From Chelatococcus sambhunathii (lineage in GTDB: Bacteria > Pseudomonadota > Alphaproteobacteria > Rhizobiales > Methylopilaceae), in the NCBI GenBank assembly GCA_031316315.1, contig JADBEO010000006.1, forward strand, positions 1-64,000: a stretch of DNA of 64,000 nt, read 5' to 3'. The position numbers and the translations under genes were made by a program. Of this stretch, positions 7,931-16,933 are shown in pieces. The notes beneath the pieces were generated by a model. It ran no database searches. It saw nothing but the letters and a program-made list of their open reading frames with translations, and was not told where the DNA came from. Each line of letters starts with the position of its first letter. Position 1 is the stretch's first letter.

Positions 7931-8059
7931 GGGGAAACTCCTCCGGTCTTCTTTCACGCGCCGTCTTCGCGCGGCGCCGTCCGTTCTTATGGGCGGCTTA
8001 CGTTTGGCACGGGGGCGCCGGATGAGTCACCCCTGCCCGCCGCCCCGCGCCGATCGGCC

Positions 8060-9010
8060 TCAGGCGAGGCCGAGGACGGCGAACAGGCGGCCCGGATCGA
8101 TCCACGTCTCGGCGACGCGCCAGCCGGCCTTTTCCGCCAGCCGTGCGAAACCCGTCAGGTCGTACTTGCGGGAGTCCTCGGTGTGGATCGTCTCGCCCTC
8201 GGCGAAGGAAATCCGCCGCCCGCCGACAAAGACCGTCTGGTCGGCGAGGCTGACGAGATGCATCTCGATCGCAGACTTCGCCTCGCTCCAGCGCGCCTCA
8301 TGGGCGAAGCGCCCGAGGTCGAAATCGGCGTCGAGCTCGCGGTTGATCCGCGCGAGAAGGTTCAGGTTGAACGCCGCCGTCACTCCCGCCGCGTCGTCAT
8401 AGGCCGCGACCAGCGTGGCGATATCCTTCCTGAGGTCGACGCCGACGATGGCCTTGCCGTCCGCGCCGACATGACCGCGCATGCGCGCCAGCAGATCGAC
8501 CGCGTCCCGGGGAGCGAGATTGCCGATGGTCGAGCCGGGGAAGAAGGCGACGCGGGGCGGCAGCTTCGGGAGGTCCGCCGGTAGGTCGAAGTCGTCGGTG
8601 AAGTCGGCGACGACGGGACGGATCTCGATATAGGGGAAGCGCTGCTCGATGCGCTCGGCGGCGGTGACGAGAAAGTCGCCGGCGATGTCGACAGGCACAT
8701 AGAGCGCCGGGCTTTCGAGCGCCCCGAGTAGGATCTCGGTCTTCACGCCCGCCCCGGCGCCATATTCGATCAGCACCGCCCGCGCGCCGCAGAACCGCGC
8801 CATGTCGCCGGCGTGAGTCCTTAAAATGCTAGTCTCGGTGCGGGTCGGGTAGTATTCGGGGAGCTGCGTGATCTCCTCGAACAGCTCCGAGCCGCGGTCA
8901 TCGTAGAGCCAACGGCTCGGCAGCGTTTTTCTGGCCCCCGTCAACCCGGCGAGGACGTCGGCCCGCAGCGCCTCGCGCTGGGTCTCGCGAAAATCGACGC
9001 GTTCGAGCAT
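8060..9010 (-). CDS. egtD: L-histidine N(alpha)-methyltransferase EgtD
   Basis: 316 residues matching EgtD, which trimethylates histidine to hercynine with S-adenosylmethionine, the first step of ergothioneine synthesis. Diagnostic segments are SRWLYDDRGSELFEEITQLPEYYPTR in the N-terminal substrate domain, IEYGAGAGVKTEILL as the SAM-binding glycine loop, FFPGSTIGNL, and the C-terminal EMHLVSL...EGETIHTEDSRKY. The ATG directly abuts the stop of egtB (TGA then ATG), so the two are translationally coupled. No egtA, egtC or egtE is adjacent, which fits the short alphaproteobacterial version of the pathway. Confidence 0.93.
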   Translation of the reverse strand: MLERVDFRETQREALRADVLAGLTGARKTLPSRWLYDDRGSELFEEITQLPEYYPTRTETSILRTHAGDMARFCGARAVLIEYGAGAGVKTEILLGALESPALYVPVDIAGDFLVTAAERIEQRFPYIEIRPVVADFTDDFDLPADLPKLPPRVAFFPGSTIGNLAPRDAVDLLARMRGHVGADGKAIVGVDLRKDIATLVAAYDDAAGVTAAFNLNLLARINRELDADFDLGRFAHEARWSEAKSAIEMHLVSLADQTVFVGGRRISFAEGETIHTEDSRKYDLTGFARLAEKAGWRVAETWIDPGRLFAVLGLA

Positions 9011-10285
9011 TCAGGCGTCCTCGGCGAGGCGCAGGCCGGAGAACTGCCAGCGCTTGTCGGGCTGGAAGAAGTTCCGGTAGGTCGCGCGGATATGACCGGT
9101 CGGCGTTGCGCAGGAGCCGCCGCGCAGCACGTACTGGCCGTTCATGAACTTGCCGTTGTACTCGCCGACGGCTCCCTCGGCGGCCTTGAAGCCGGGATAG
9201 GGCGTGAACGGGCTGCGGGTCCATTCCCAAACGTCGCCGAACATCTGGCGCAGGCCCGGACGGCCGGGCTCCGCGGGCTTCGGCCTGAGCCGCCCTGCGC
9301 CGCCCTCGGCGAAGTTGCCTGCGAGCGGGAGCCCCTTGGAGGCATGCTCCCATTCCGCCTCGGTCGGCAGGCGCTTGCCCGCCCAGGAGGCGAAGGCGTC
9401 CGCCTCGAAGTAGCTGACATGGGTCACGGGGGCGTTGGGATCGACCGGCTGCATGCCGCGCAGCGTCATCGACCAGAATTCACCGTCGCACTCCTCCCAG
9501 TAGAACGGCGCCGACCAGCGATGTTCGAGAATTTGCGCCCAGCCGTCGGAGAGCCAGAGCAGCGGATCGCGGTAGCCGCCGTCGCGAATGAATTCGATCC
9601 ACTCGCCGTTGGTGACGCAACGGTCTGCGATGCGGAACGGCTGGATCAGCGCCTGGTGGCGCGGCCCTTCGCAGTCATAGGCGAAGCCGTCGCCGTCATG
9701 GCCAATTTCGATGATCCCGCCGTCGAAGTCGAGGAAGCGGGCCGTTCCCGGTCCCTGCGCCACCGGCAGCGGCGTCGGGTCCCGGTAGGCCGGCCTCAGC
9801 GGGCTCTGGGCGAAAAGGTGCAGGATGTCGGTGAGCAGGAGTTCCTGGTGCTGCTGCTCGTGGTGGAGTCCAAGCTCGACGAGGTCGAGAACGGACGGGG
9901 CCGGGTCGCCCGCCAGCAGCTCCGCCACCGCGGCGTCCACATGGGCCCGGTAGTCCAGGATCCGGTCGAGATGCGGGCGCGTGATCATGCCCCGGCGCGG
10001 CCGCGGCTGCCGCTCGCCGACGCTCTCGTAATAGGAGTTGAACAGGTAGTTGAAGCTGTCGTCGAACGCCCGGTAGCCGGGCACGTTCGGCTTCAGCACC
10101 ATGGTTTCGAAGAACCAGGTGACATGCGCCAGATGCCATTTCGCGGGGCTCGCGTCGGGCATCGACTGCACCGTGGCGTCCGCGTCGGACAGCGGCGCGG
10201 CGAGGGCGCGGCTGTCGCCCCGAACGCGGGCGTAGGCATCGGCGAGTTCGGGCGCGGGATTGGTCTTGCGTGCCGGATCGGCCAT
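9011..10285 (-). CDS. egtB: Ergothioneine biosynthesis sulfoxide synthase EgtB
   Basis: 424 residues from the ATG at 10285, which has AAGGAG six bases upstream. EgtB is a non-haem iron enzyme that joins hercynine and a thiol donor (gamma-glutamylcysteine or cysteine) with O2 to form the sulfoxide. The N-terminal DinB-like domain carries the iron motif H-x3-H-x-E in LGLHHEQQHQEL (His142, His146 region) plus an earlier histidine in KWHLAH. The C-terminal half is a formylglycine-generating/sulfatase-modifying fold with GKRLPTEAEWEHA, GDVWEWTRSPF and RGGSCATP...RATYRNFF. It is the first gene of a two-gene unit with egtD. Confidence 0.93.
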   Translation of the reverse strand: MADPARKTNPAPELADAYARVRGDSRALAAPLSDADATVQSMPDASPAKWHLAHVTWFFETMVLKPNVPGYRAFDDSFNYLFNSYYESVGERQPRPRRGMITRPHLDRILDYRAHVDAAVAELLAGDPAPSVLDLVELGLHHEQQHQELLLTDILHLFAQSPLRPAYRDPTPLPVAQGPGTARFLDFDGGIIEIGHDGDGFAYDCEGPRHQALIQPFRIADRCVTNGEWIEFIRDGGYRDPLLWLSDGWAQILEHRWSAPFYWEECDGEFWSMTLRGMQPVDPNAPVTHVSYFEADAFASWAGKRLPTEAEWEHASKGLPLAGNFAEGGAGRLRPKPAEPGRPGLRQMFGDVWEWTRSPFTPYPGFKAAEGAVGEYNGKFMNGQYVLRGGSCATPTGHIRATYRNFFQPDKRWQFSGLRLAEDA

Positions 10286-10642
10286 TCGACGCTCCTTACG
10301 GCCTGCGACCCCCCTACGCGCCGTCAAGGCGCGTCGTTACGCAGGCGGCAGCCCGGCGGCTGCTTTTTCGCACAACCGAGCTCCGCAGGACTAAGTTCCC
10401 CGTCGGCGCGGGCGGGCGCGCAAGGATCGAGTCTGCGAAAAGCAAGCCGGCGCGGTGATCCAGTCGGACGAGCGCGGCGCCATCTCGGAAATCCCTCCCC
10501 TGGGACAGGGGAGGGCAAGGGTGGGGCGGGCTCGCGGATGAAGCTCTACGCCGAGCGTCGAACGCTTCCTGAACGATCCCCACCCTACCTTCCCCTTTGA
10601 AAGGGGAGGGATTCTGAAGCGGCGGCGAGCTTTTGAGCCGAA
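10286..10642. other. Intergenic region with an inverted repeat element
   Basis: No gene is supported. Two arms in opposite orientation, about 10488-10535 (AATCCCTCCCCTGGGACAGG...GGGTGGGGCGGG) and 10576-10613 (CCCCACCCTACC...AAAGGGGAGGGATT), form the same kind of repeat pair as near 4.8 kb. They lie between the ppdK stop and the egtB promoter region; any transcript crossing them would fold strongly, so they may also serve as a terminator for ppdK. Confidence 0.55.
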
Positions 10643-13330
10643 CTACTTCCCGCGCGCCTTCAGCGTCGCCTGCGCGGCGGCCAGGCGCGCGATCGGCACG
10701 CGGAAGGGCGAACACGAGACGTAGTCCAGCCCGACCGCCTCGCAGAACTCGATCGAGGCCGGGTCGCCGCCGTGCTCGCCGCAGATGCCGAGCTTGATCT
10801 TCGGCCGCACCGCCCTGCCCCGCTCTGCCGCGATCTCGACGAGTTCGCCGACGCCCTCGCGGTCGATCGTAACGAAGGGATCGAACGGCAGCAGCTTCTT
10901 CTGGACGTAATGGCCGAGGAACGGCGCGGCGTCGTCGCGGCTGACGCCAAGGCCGGTCTGCGTCAGGTCATTGGTCCCGAAGGAGAAGAACTCGGCCGTC
11001 TCGGCGATGTCGCCCGCGCGCAGCGCGGCGCGCGGCAGCTCGATCATCGTGCCGACCTGATACTTGATCTTCGCGCCGGTCTCCTCCTCCACCGCCTTGG
11101 CCATGGCGTCGATGCGCGCCTTGACGAAGTCGAAGTCGGGACGCCCGACCACCAGCGGCACCATGACCTCGCAGGTGACGGCCTCGCCGGTCGTCCTCTC
11201 GGCCTCGACCGCCGCCTCGAAGATCGCGCGGGCCTGCATCTCCGCGATCTCGGGGAAGGCGATCGCGAGCCGGCAGCCGCGGAAGCCGAGCATCGGGTTG
11301 AACTCGGCGAGCTCCTGCGCCCGCCCGCGCAGCTTTTCGGAATCCGCGCCCATCGCGGCCGCGACCTCCGCAATGTCCTCGTCGCTGTGCGGCAGGAACT
11401 CGTGCAGCGGCGGGTCGAGCAGGCGGATCGTGACGGGCAGGCCCTTCATGATCTCGAACAGGTCGCGGAAGTCGGCCTTCTGGAACGGCAGCAGTTTGGC
11501 GAGCGCCTTGCGGCGGCCGGCCTCGTCGTCCGCGAGGATCATTTCGCGGACCGCGACGATGCGGGCCTCGTCGAAGAACATATGCTCGGTGCGCGCGAGG
11601 CCGATGCCCTCGGCGCCGAAATTGAGCGCGGCGCGGGCGTCGTCCGGCGTCTCGGCGTTGGCGCGGATCTTCATGCGGCGGATCTCGTCCGCCCAGCCGA
11701 TCAGCGTCGCGAAGTCGCCCGACAGCTCCGGCTCGATCATGGCGACGGCGCCGTCGATCACCTGGCCGGTCGAGCCGTCGATGGTGATGACGTCGCCGGC
11801 CCGGAACACCTTGCCGCCGACGGTCAGCGTGCCGGCCTTCTCGTCGATGCGCAGCGATCCCGCGCCGGAGACGCACGGCTTGCCCATGCCCCGCGCGACG
11901 ACGGCCGCGTGGCTCGTCATGCCGCCGCGGGTGGTGAGGATGCCGGCGGAGACGTGCATGCCCGAGATGTCCTCCGGCGAGGTCTCGGCGCGCACGAGGA
12001 TGACGGCCTTGCGCTTCTTGTCCTCGTCGAGCCGTCCGGCGACCTCCTCCGCCGCTTCGGACGAGAACACGATCTCGCCCTGCGCCGCCCCCGGCGAGGC
12101 CGGCAGTCCGGTCGCGATGATCTTGCGCTCCGCCTTCGGGTCGATCGTCGGATGGAGAAGCTGGTCGAGCGAGGCGGGCTCGATGCGGGCGACCGCCTCC
12201 TCCTTGGTGATGACGCCTTCCTTGACGAAGTCGACCGCGATCTTGATCGCGGCCTTGGTCGCGCGCTTGCCGGAGCGCGCCTGCAGCATCCAGAGCTTGC
12301 CGTTCTCGACCGTGAATTCGAGGTCCTGCATGTCGCGGTAATGCGCCTCGAGCTTGCGCGCAGTCTCGCGGAACTCCGCGAACACCTCCGGCATGCGCGC
12401 CTCGAGCGAGGGCGCGTCGACCTTGCCTTCCTCGCGCGCGGCTTCCGTGATCGGCTGCGGCGTGCGGATGCCGGCGACGACGTCCTCGCCCTGCGCATTC
12501 ACGAGGAACTCGCCGTAGAGGCGGTTCGCGCCGGTCGAGGGGTCGCGGGTGAAGGCGACGCCGGTCGCGGAGGTCTCGCCCATGTTGCCGAACACCATGG
12601 CCTGGACGTTGACCGCCGTGCCCCAGTCCTCGGGGATGTGGTTGAGCTTGCGATAGGTGATGGCGCGGGCGTTCATCCAGGAGGAGAACACCGCCCCGAT
12701 CGCGCCCCAGAGCTGGGCCTTCGGGTCCTGCGGGAAGGGCTCGCCGAGCTCCTCCTCGACCTTCGCCTTGTAGCTCGCGACAAGCGCGACGAGATCCTCG
12801 GCGTCGAGCTCGGTGTCCTCGGTGACGCCCTTCTCCTCCTTCAGCGCCTCGAGGATCTCCTCGAACACATAGTGGTCGACGCCGAGCACGACGTCGCCAT
12901 ACATCTGGATGAAGCGGCGATAGCTGTCATAGGCGAAGCGGCGGTTGTCGGCGCCGGCCGCGATCGCCTCCACCGTCCGGTCGTTGAGGCCGAGGTTGAG
13001 GATCGTGTCCATCATGCCCGGCATCGAGGCGCGCGAGCCCGACCGGACGGACACCAGAAGCGGGTTCTCGGCGTCGCCGAACTTCCGGCCGGTGATGGCC
13101 TCGATGTGCTCCAGCCCCTTGGCGACCTGCTGCTCGAGTTCGGCCGGATAGCTGCGGCCGTTGGCGTAGAAGTGCGTGCAGACCTCGGTGGTGATGGTGA
13201 AGCCGGGCGGCACGGGAAGGCCGATCGCCGCCATCTCGGCGAGATTCGCGCCCTTGCCGCCGAGCAGGTCGCGCATCGCCGCGCTCCCTTCCGCCTTGCC
13301 GCCGCCGAAGGTGAGCACCCACTTGGTCAT
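10643..13330 (-). CDS. ppdK: Pyruvate, phosphate dikinase
   Basis: 895 residues, the usual length for PPDK, which interconverts pyruvate, ATP and phosphate with phosphoenolpyruvate, AMP and pyrophosphate. The N-terminal nucleotide-binding domain starts TKWVLTFGGGKAEG and includes LGGKGANLAEMA. The central swivelling domain carries the phosphohistidine in GGMTSHAAVVARG (His474). The C-terminal PEP/pyruvate TIM barrel contains LGFRGCRL, FSFGTNDLTQ and GICGEHGGDP with the catalytic cysteine. The ATG at 13330 was chosen over longer frames because the family starts here and GGAG precedes it. It probably supports gluconeogenic growth or C1 assimilation. The 894-codon open frame on the opposite strand is a codon-bias shadow. 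Confidence 0.96.
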   Translation of the reverse strand: MTKWVLTFGGGKAEGSAAMRDLLGGKGANLAEMAAIGLPVPPGFTITTEVCTHFYANGRSYPAELEQQVAKGLEHIEAITGRKFGDAENPLLVSVRSGSRASMPGMMDTILNLGLNDRTVEAIAAGADNRRFAYDSYRRFIQMYGDVVLGVDHYVFEEILEALKEEKGVTEDTELDAEDLVALVASYKAKVEEELGEPFPQDPKAQLWGAIGAVFSSWMNARAITYRKLNHIPEDWGTAVNVQAMVFGNMGETSATGVAFTRDPSTGANRLYGEFLVNAQGEDVVAGIRTPQPITEAAREEGKVDAPSLEARMPEVFAEFRETARKLEAHYRDMQDLEFTVENGKLWMLQARSGKRATKAAIKIAVDFVKEGVITKEEAVARIEPASLDQLLHPTIDPKAERKIIATGLPASPGAAQGEIVFSSEAAEEVAGRLDEDKKRKAVILVRAETSPEDISGMHVSAGILTTRGGMTSHAAVVARGMGKPCVSGAGSLRIDEKAGTLTVGGKVFRAGDVITIDGSTGQVIDGAVAMIEPELSGDFATLIGWADEIRRMKIRANAETPDDARAALNFGAEGIGLARTEHMFFDEARIVAVREMILADDEAGRRKALAKLLPFQKADFRDLFEIMKGLPVTIRLLDPPLHEFLPHSDEDIAEVAAAMGADSEKLRGRAQELAEFNPMLGFRGCRLAIAFPEIAEMQARAIFEAAVEAERTTGEAVTCEVMVPLVVGRPDFDFVKARIDAMAKAVEEETGAKIKYQVGTMIELPRAALRAGDIAETAEFFSFGTNDLTQTGLGVSRDDAAPFLGHYVQKKLLPFDPFVTIDREGVGELVEIAAERGRAVRPKIKLGICGEHGGDPASIEFCEAVGLDYVSCSPFRVPIARLAAAQATLKARGK

Positions 13331-13517
13331 CGATTCCGCTCCGCAAGGGAATGGCTTCTTTTCGCAGGCGCCAGATGGACCTCGCAGCTCCGCTTGGCAA
13401 GCATTGCGAGCGGGCGCCAGCGACCGCAGCCGGACGGGTGCTTCCCGTCGCAATGATGTGCTAGGTAGCCCCTCCCGCGGGCGCGAAGTCGTCCGACGAT
13501 CGTGACCCGGCCGCTTC

Positions 13518-14315
13518 GTGACCCTCCCGACCAGCGTCAGCTCGACGCCGATCCTCGGCGCCTCCATCCCGCGCTCCGGGCATGGCCACCTGTCGCGGCT
13601 GATGCGGCGCTACTACGCCGACGACCTGCGCTACTGCGCGACCTACGTCATCGCCGACTGCTGCAAGCAAACGCCCTGCGCCAGGACGGAAGGGCGCCCG
13701 CTCGTCTTCCAGAAAAGCCACGACTTCGCCTTCCGCATGCCGACGGACGTCGAGGGCGCGCTCTACCTGATCCAGCACCGGCATCCCGTGCCGAACGCGA
13801 TGTCAGGCGCGGAGCTGCGCGGGAAGGAGCGCGGCATGAAGCCGGCCGCGGCCAGCCTCGCGGCGCGATGGAAGTTCTACGACTTCCTCGCCGAGCGCCT
13901 CGCCTACTACCGGCGCTTCCACGACAAGTGGATCGTGACGCCGCCGGCGCGCTCCGTCGCGATCGACCATGCGCGCCTCGAGGCCCATCCGGCCGGGGTG
14001 CTGCGGGACATCGACGCCGCGCTCGGACGCGCGTCGGACGAGGCGCGGATCGAAGAGACCTGCGAGACGCTGGCAGGGCGCGGCGGGCGCAAGGCCGTCG
14101 TCTACAAGCCGCGCGACCCGCAGGAGAGCGCCTTCTTCGACCGGCCGGCGCTCGCGGCCTTCGAGGCGGCGGTGATCGAGGAATGCCCCGGCTTCGGATA
14201 CGCCGCGACGCTCGGCGGCGCGGACTGGCGAACGCATCCGCTGTGGACGCTCGCGCGGCTCCGGCATGAATATGGCCGCCCCCTACCCCGCAGGCGCACG
14301 GCCGAATTCGACTGA
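13518..14315 (+). CDS. Sulfotransferase-like protein
   Basis: 265 residues with a GTG start. The N-terminus has a P-loop-like PAPS-binding sequence, ASIPRSGHGHLSRLM, followed by a conserved central segment FQKSHDF (the KxHDF type found in sulfotransferase_1/3 proteins) and IQHRHPVPNAMSG, which resembles the 3'-phosphate-binding strand-loop (R-x-P). Such enzymes transfer sulfate from PAPS to carbohydrates or small molecules. The acceptor is unknown. It converges with a second sulfotransferase-like gene whose stop is only 4 bp away, suggesting a shared surface-polysaccharide role, although no glycosyltransferase is adjacent. Confidence 0.7.
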   Translation: MTLPTSVSSTPILGASIPRSGHGHLSRLMRRYYADDLRYCATYVIADCCKQTPCARTEGRPLVFQKSHDFAFRMPTDVEGALYLIQHRHPVPNAMSGAELRGKERGMKPAAASLAARWKFYDFLAERLAYYRRFHDKWIVTPPARSVAIDHARLEAHPAGVLRDIDAALGRASDEARIEETCETLAGRGGRKAVVYKPRDPQESAFFDRPALAAFEAAVIEECPGFGYAATLGGADWRTHPLWTLARLRHEYGRPLPRRRTAEFD

Positions 14316-14319
14316 GCCT

Positions 14320-15279
14320 TCAGGCCGCCGGGCGCGCGTTCTCGGGGCCTGACGTCTCCTCGGCCGGCTCCTCGTCGGCGTCGACAGTGCGCCGCTCGGT
14401 CCTGATCACCTTGCAGCCGAGCGCAGAGATGGAGTCGAGATCGGACCGGTAGCGCGCGTCGAGGGCGTCGAGCTCGTCCGGCGTGAACAGCGAGAACTTC
14501 TCGTCCGGCTTGTCGAACTGGAAACGGGCGATCGCGCGGGCGAGGCCGGCGTGCTCGCTCTCGCTCAGCATGTCGGAGACGCGGTCGAGAACGGCGAGGC
14601 CCTTGCGGCTCAGCGACGGCAGGCTGGCGCGGTCGGTCTTGGCGAAGATCCGCGGCGCCCCCTCGCCGAGCAGCGCCGCGTTGATCCGAGCAGGGCGTTT
14701 GGCGAACTCGTCATAGGTCCAGACGACGACCCGATCGGCGCCCGCCGCGGCGCAGAGGTCGGAGACGACCTCCGCCCAACCGCGCTTCAGCTCGAGCGCG
14801 CTCCTGCGGAAGGTCTCGACCTCCCGCGCCTCGCGCTTCTCCCGGCGATAGACGTAGATCGAGCTGTAATAGGCCGCGTAGCTCCTGACCGCGAAGAACA
14901 GGGTCCGGTCACAGGCCTTCGGCAGCGCGTCCAACGCCGCGCCGACGCGGCGGCGCGCCTCCGGATAAAGCCCGTCCGGGCCGATCGCGCCGATCATCGA
15001 CCCGGCGAGATTCTCGTCCGACATGATCACCCGCTCCCGGGCGGCGTGGAACTCGACCATCTTGGCGAGCGGCCGCTTCAGCGATGTCTTGGCGATCGCG
15101 TAGCCGACGCCGCCGAGACCTCCGGCCGCGTCCAGCCGGTCCGACACCTGGCGGCGGAAGAAGCCATGCGCGACGACGCCGATGCCCGCGCCGGCGAGCC
15201 TGTCGCGCTCTTCCATCAGGCGCGACTGGACGTAGGTGCTCGCCGTCTTGTGGGCGCCGGCATGCAGACAGATCAGCAA
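14320..15279 (-). CDS. Sulfotransferase-like protein (second copy, unrelated subfamily)
   Basis: About 319 residues from a TTG at 15279. GGAGGA lies six bases upstream, giving the N-terminus LLICLHAGAHKTASTYVQ, which begins right at the strand before the P-loop as expected; the longer TTG start at 15390 has no ribosome site. The GAHKTAS-type loop is the 5'-phosphosulfate-binding motif of many bacterial sulfotransferases, and RTLFFAVRSYAAYYSSIY carries the second binding segment (RSYxxYYxS). The tail is acidic and probably disordered. It converges on the other sulfotransferase-like gene and diverges from mntH. Confidence 0.72.
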   Translation of the reverse strand: MLICLHAGAHKTASTYVQSRLMEERDRLAGAGIGVVAHGFFRRQVSDRLDAAGGLGGVGYAIAKTSLKRPLAKMVEFHAARERVIMSDENLAGSMIGAIGPDGLYPEARRRVGAALDALPKACDRTLFFAVRSYAAYYSSIYVYRREKREAREVETFRRSALELKRGWAEVVSDLCAAAGADRVVVWTYDEFAKRPARINAALLGEGAPRIFAKTDRASLPSLSRKGLAVLDRVSDMLSESEHAGLARAIARFQFDKPDEKFSLFTPDELDALDARYRSDLDSISALGCKVIRTERRTVDADEEPAEETSGPENARPAA

Positions 15280-15360
15280 GCTTGGTCCTCCGCGACGCCC
15301 CGCGCGGAGGGTATCGGAGCGCAGGGAGCGCGTCACCTGCGCGACGGCTTCTTTCGCATC

Positions 15361-15421
15361 TGCAAAAATGCTTCTGAGAACCACTTGCAAAAAATAATGT
15401 TGCGAACGATTATCAGAAGCA
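15361..15421. promoter_or_regulatory. AT-rich mntH upstream region with inverted repeats
   Basis: This stretch is strikingly AT-rich and directly precedes mntH. It contains a perfect 9-bp inverted repeat TGCTTCTGA (15369-15377) / TCAGAAGCA (15413-15421), an inner ATAAT...ATTAT pair around TTGCGAACG, and several TTGCAA/TGCAAA elements. Manganese transporter genes of alphaproteobacteria are usually repressed by Mur (Fur-type) or MntR at operators of this sort. Which regulator binds here cannot be told from sequence alone. Confidence 0.45.
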
Positions 15422-15437
15422 GTCGATTACCGATCAG

Positions 15438-16808
15438 ATGCGAGCTTCTCCCCGCATGACCGACATCGCAGAGTCTCAACCTCGGTCGCCCTTCAGCGGT
15501 TGGCGCGGGCGGCCGGGCGAGGCCTCGCTCGCCGAGGTCAATTCGTCGGTTAAGGTCGGCGGCCGCACGCCGTTGCGTCGCCTGCTCGCCTTCGTCGGGC
15601 CCGGCTACCTGGTCGCCGTCGGGTATATGGACCCGGGCAACTGGGCGACGTCGCTCGCCGGCGGCTCGCAGTTCGGCTACGCGCTCATGGCGGTGGTCGC
15701 GACATCGAGCCTGATGGCCATCCTGCTGCAGGCGCTCTGCGCGCGGCTCGGGGTCGCGACCGGGCGCGACCTCGCCCAGGCCTGCCGCGACGCCTTCCCG
15801 AAACCGATCGCTTTTCCGCTGTGGGTGCTGGCGGAGGCCGCGATCTGCGCGACCGACCTCGCAGAAGTCATTGGCACCGCGATCGGCCTCAACCTGCTGT
15901 TCGGAATCCCGCTCGAGATCGGCGTGGTGATCACGGCGCTCGACGTGTTCCTGGTGCTGATGCTCCAGCGCGTCGGCTTCCGCTGGATCGAGGCCTTCGT
16001 GATCGGCCTGCTGCTGGTGATCGCGTCCTGCTTCGCGGTCCAGCTCGCGATGGCGCGGCCGGACTTCGCGGCGATCATCAAGGGCCTCGCCCCTACCACG
16101 GAGCTCGTGCAGAACCGCGAGATGCTCTACATCGCGCTCGGCATCGTCGGCGCGACGGTGATGCCTCACAACCTCTATCTGCACTCCTCGGTGGTGCAGA
16201 CCCGCGCCTACGGCCGTGACGACGCCGGCAAGCGCGAGGCGATCAAGTGGGCGGTCACCGACTCCACGATCGCGCTGTCCTTCGCTTTCCTGATCAACGC
16301 CTCGATCCTGATCCTCGCGGCCGCCGCCTTCCACGCCAACGGACGCACCGAGGTCGCCGAACTCGGCGAGGCGCATACGCTGCTCGGCCCGCTGCTCGGG
16401 GGCTCCGTCGCCGCCACCGCCTTCGGCGTCGCTTTGCTCTGCTGCGGCCTGAACTCCACGGTCACAGCCACCCTGGCGGGCCAGGTCGTGATGGAAGGCT
16501 TCCTGCGCATCCGGCTGTCGCCGTGGCTGAGACGGCTGATCACGCGCGCGATCGCCATCGTCCCCGCGATCGTGGTGACGATCATGTACGGCGAAAGCGG
16601 CACCGCGAAGCTGCTCGTGCTGAGCCAGGTGATCCTCAGCCTTCAGCTGCCCTTCGCGGTGATTCCGCTGGTGTGGTTCACCGCGAGCCGCTCCAAGATG
16701 GGAGACTTCGTCGCCCCGCGCTGGATGAGCGTCCTTGCGGCGCTGGTGGCCGCGGTGATCGTGGCGCTCAACGTCAAGCTGGTGCTGGACTTCGCCACGG
16801 GCGGCTGA
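15438..16808 (+). CDS. mntH: Nramp-family divalent metal (Mn/Fe) transporter MntH
   Basis: 456 residues with about 11 hydrophobic segments. The two metal-site motifs of the Nramp family are present: DPGNWATS in TM1 and [10 protein letters not shown] in TM6. The conserved GLNST...AGQVVMEGF transport signature lies near the C-terminal third. Nramp proteins import Mn2+ (and Fe2+) with protons through the inner membrane. Either the ATG at 15438 or that at 15456 could be used; the first about 40 residues are cytosolic and variable. The AT-rich upstream region with inverted repeats suggests metal-dependent repression. Confidence 0.93.
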   Translation: MRASPRMTDIAESQPRSPFSGWRGRPGEASLAEVNSSVKVGGRTPLRRLLAFVGPGYLVAVGYMDPGNWATSLAGGSQFGYALMAVVATSSLMAILLQALCARLGVATGRDLAQACRDAFPKPIAFPLWVLAEAAICATDLAEVIGTAIGLNLLFGIPLEIGVVITALDVFLVLMLQRVGFRWIEAFVIGLLLVIASCFAVQLAMARPDFAAIIKGLAPTTELVQNREMLYIALGIVGATVMPHNLYLHSSVVQTRAYGRDDAGKREAIKWAVTDSTIALSFAFLINASILILAAAAFHANGRTEVAELGEAHTLLGPLLGGSVAATAFGVALLCCGLNSTVTATLAGQVVMEGFLRIRLSPWLRRLITRAIAIVPAIVVTIMYGESGTAKLLVLSQVILSLQLPFAVIPLVWFTASRSKMGDFVAPRWMSVLAALVAAVIVALNVKLVLDFATGG

Positions 16809-16933
16809 GAACCGGGATCAACGCCGTGCCATCTGGCTTCGCGCGGCGCCGAAGCTTGGCCGCCGCGTCTTGAGGCATTAGCTTCGCGGCGAAGCGCCCC
16901 CCGAGCGGCGCGCCGCGAGGAGAACTGTTCAGG

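Noticed and set aside
10772-13456. An 894-codon open frame on the plus strand
   Set aside because: It is antisense to ppdK, whose motifs are complete. Its translation is Arg/Ala/Asp/Leu-rich without family features, typical of the opposite strand of a high-GC gene.
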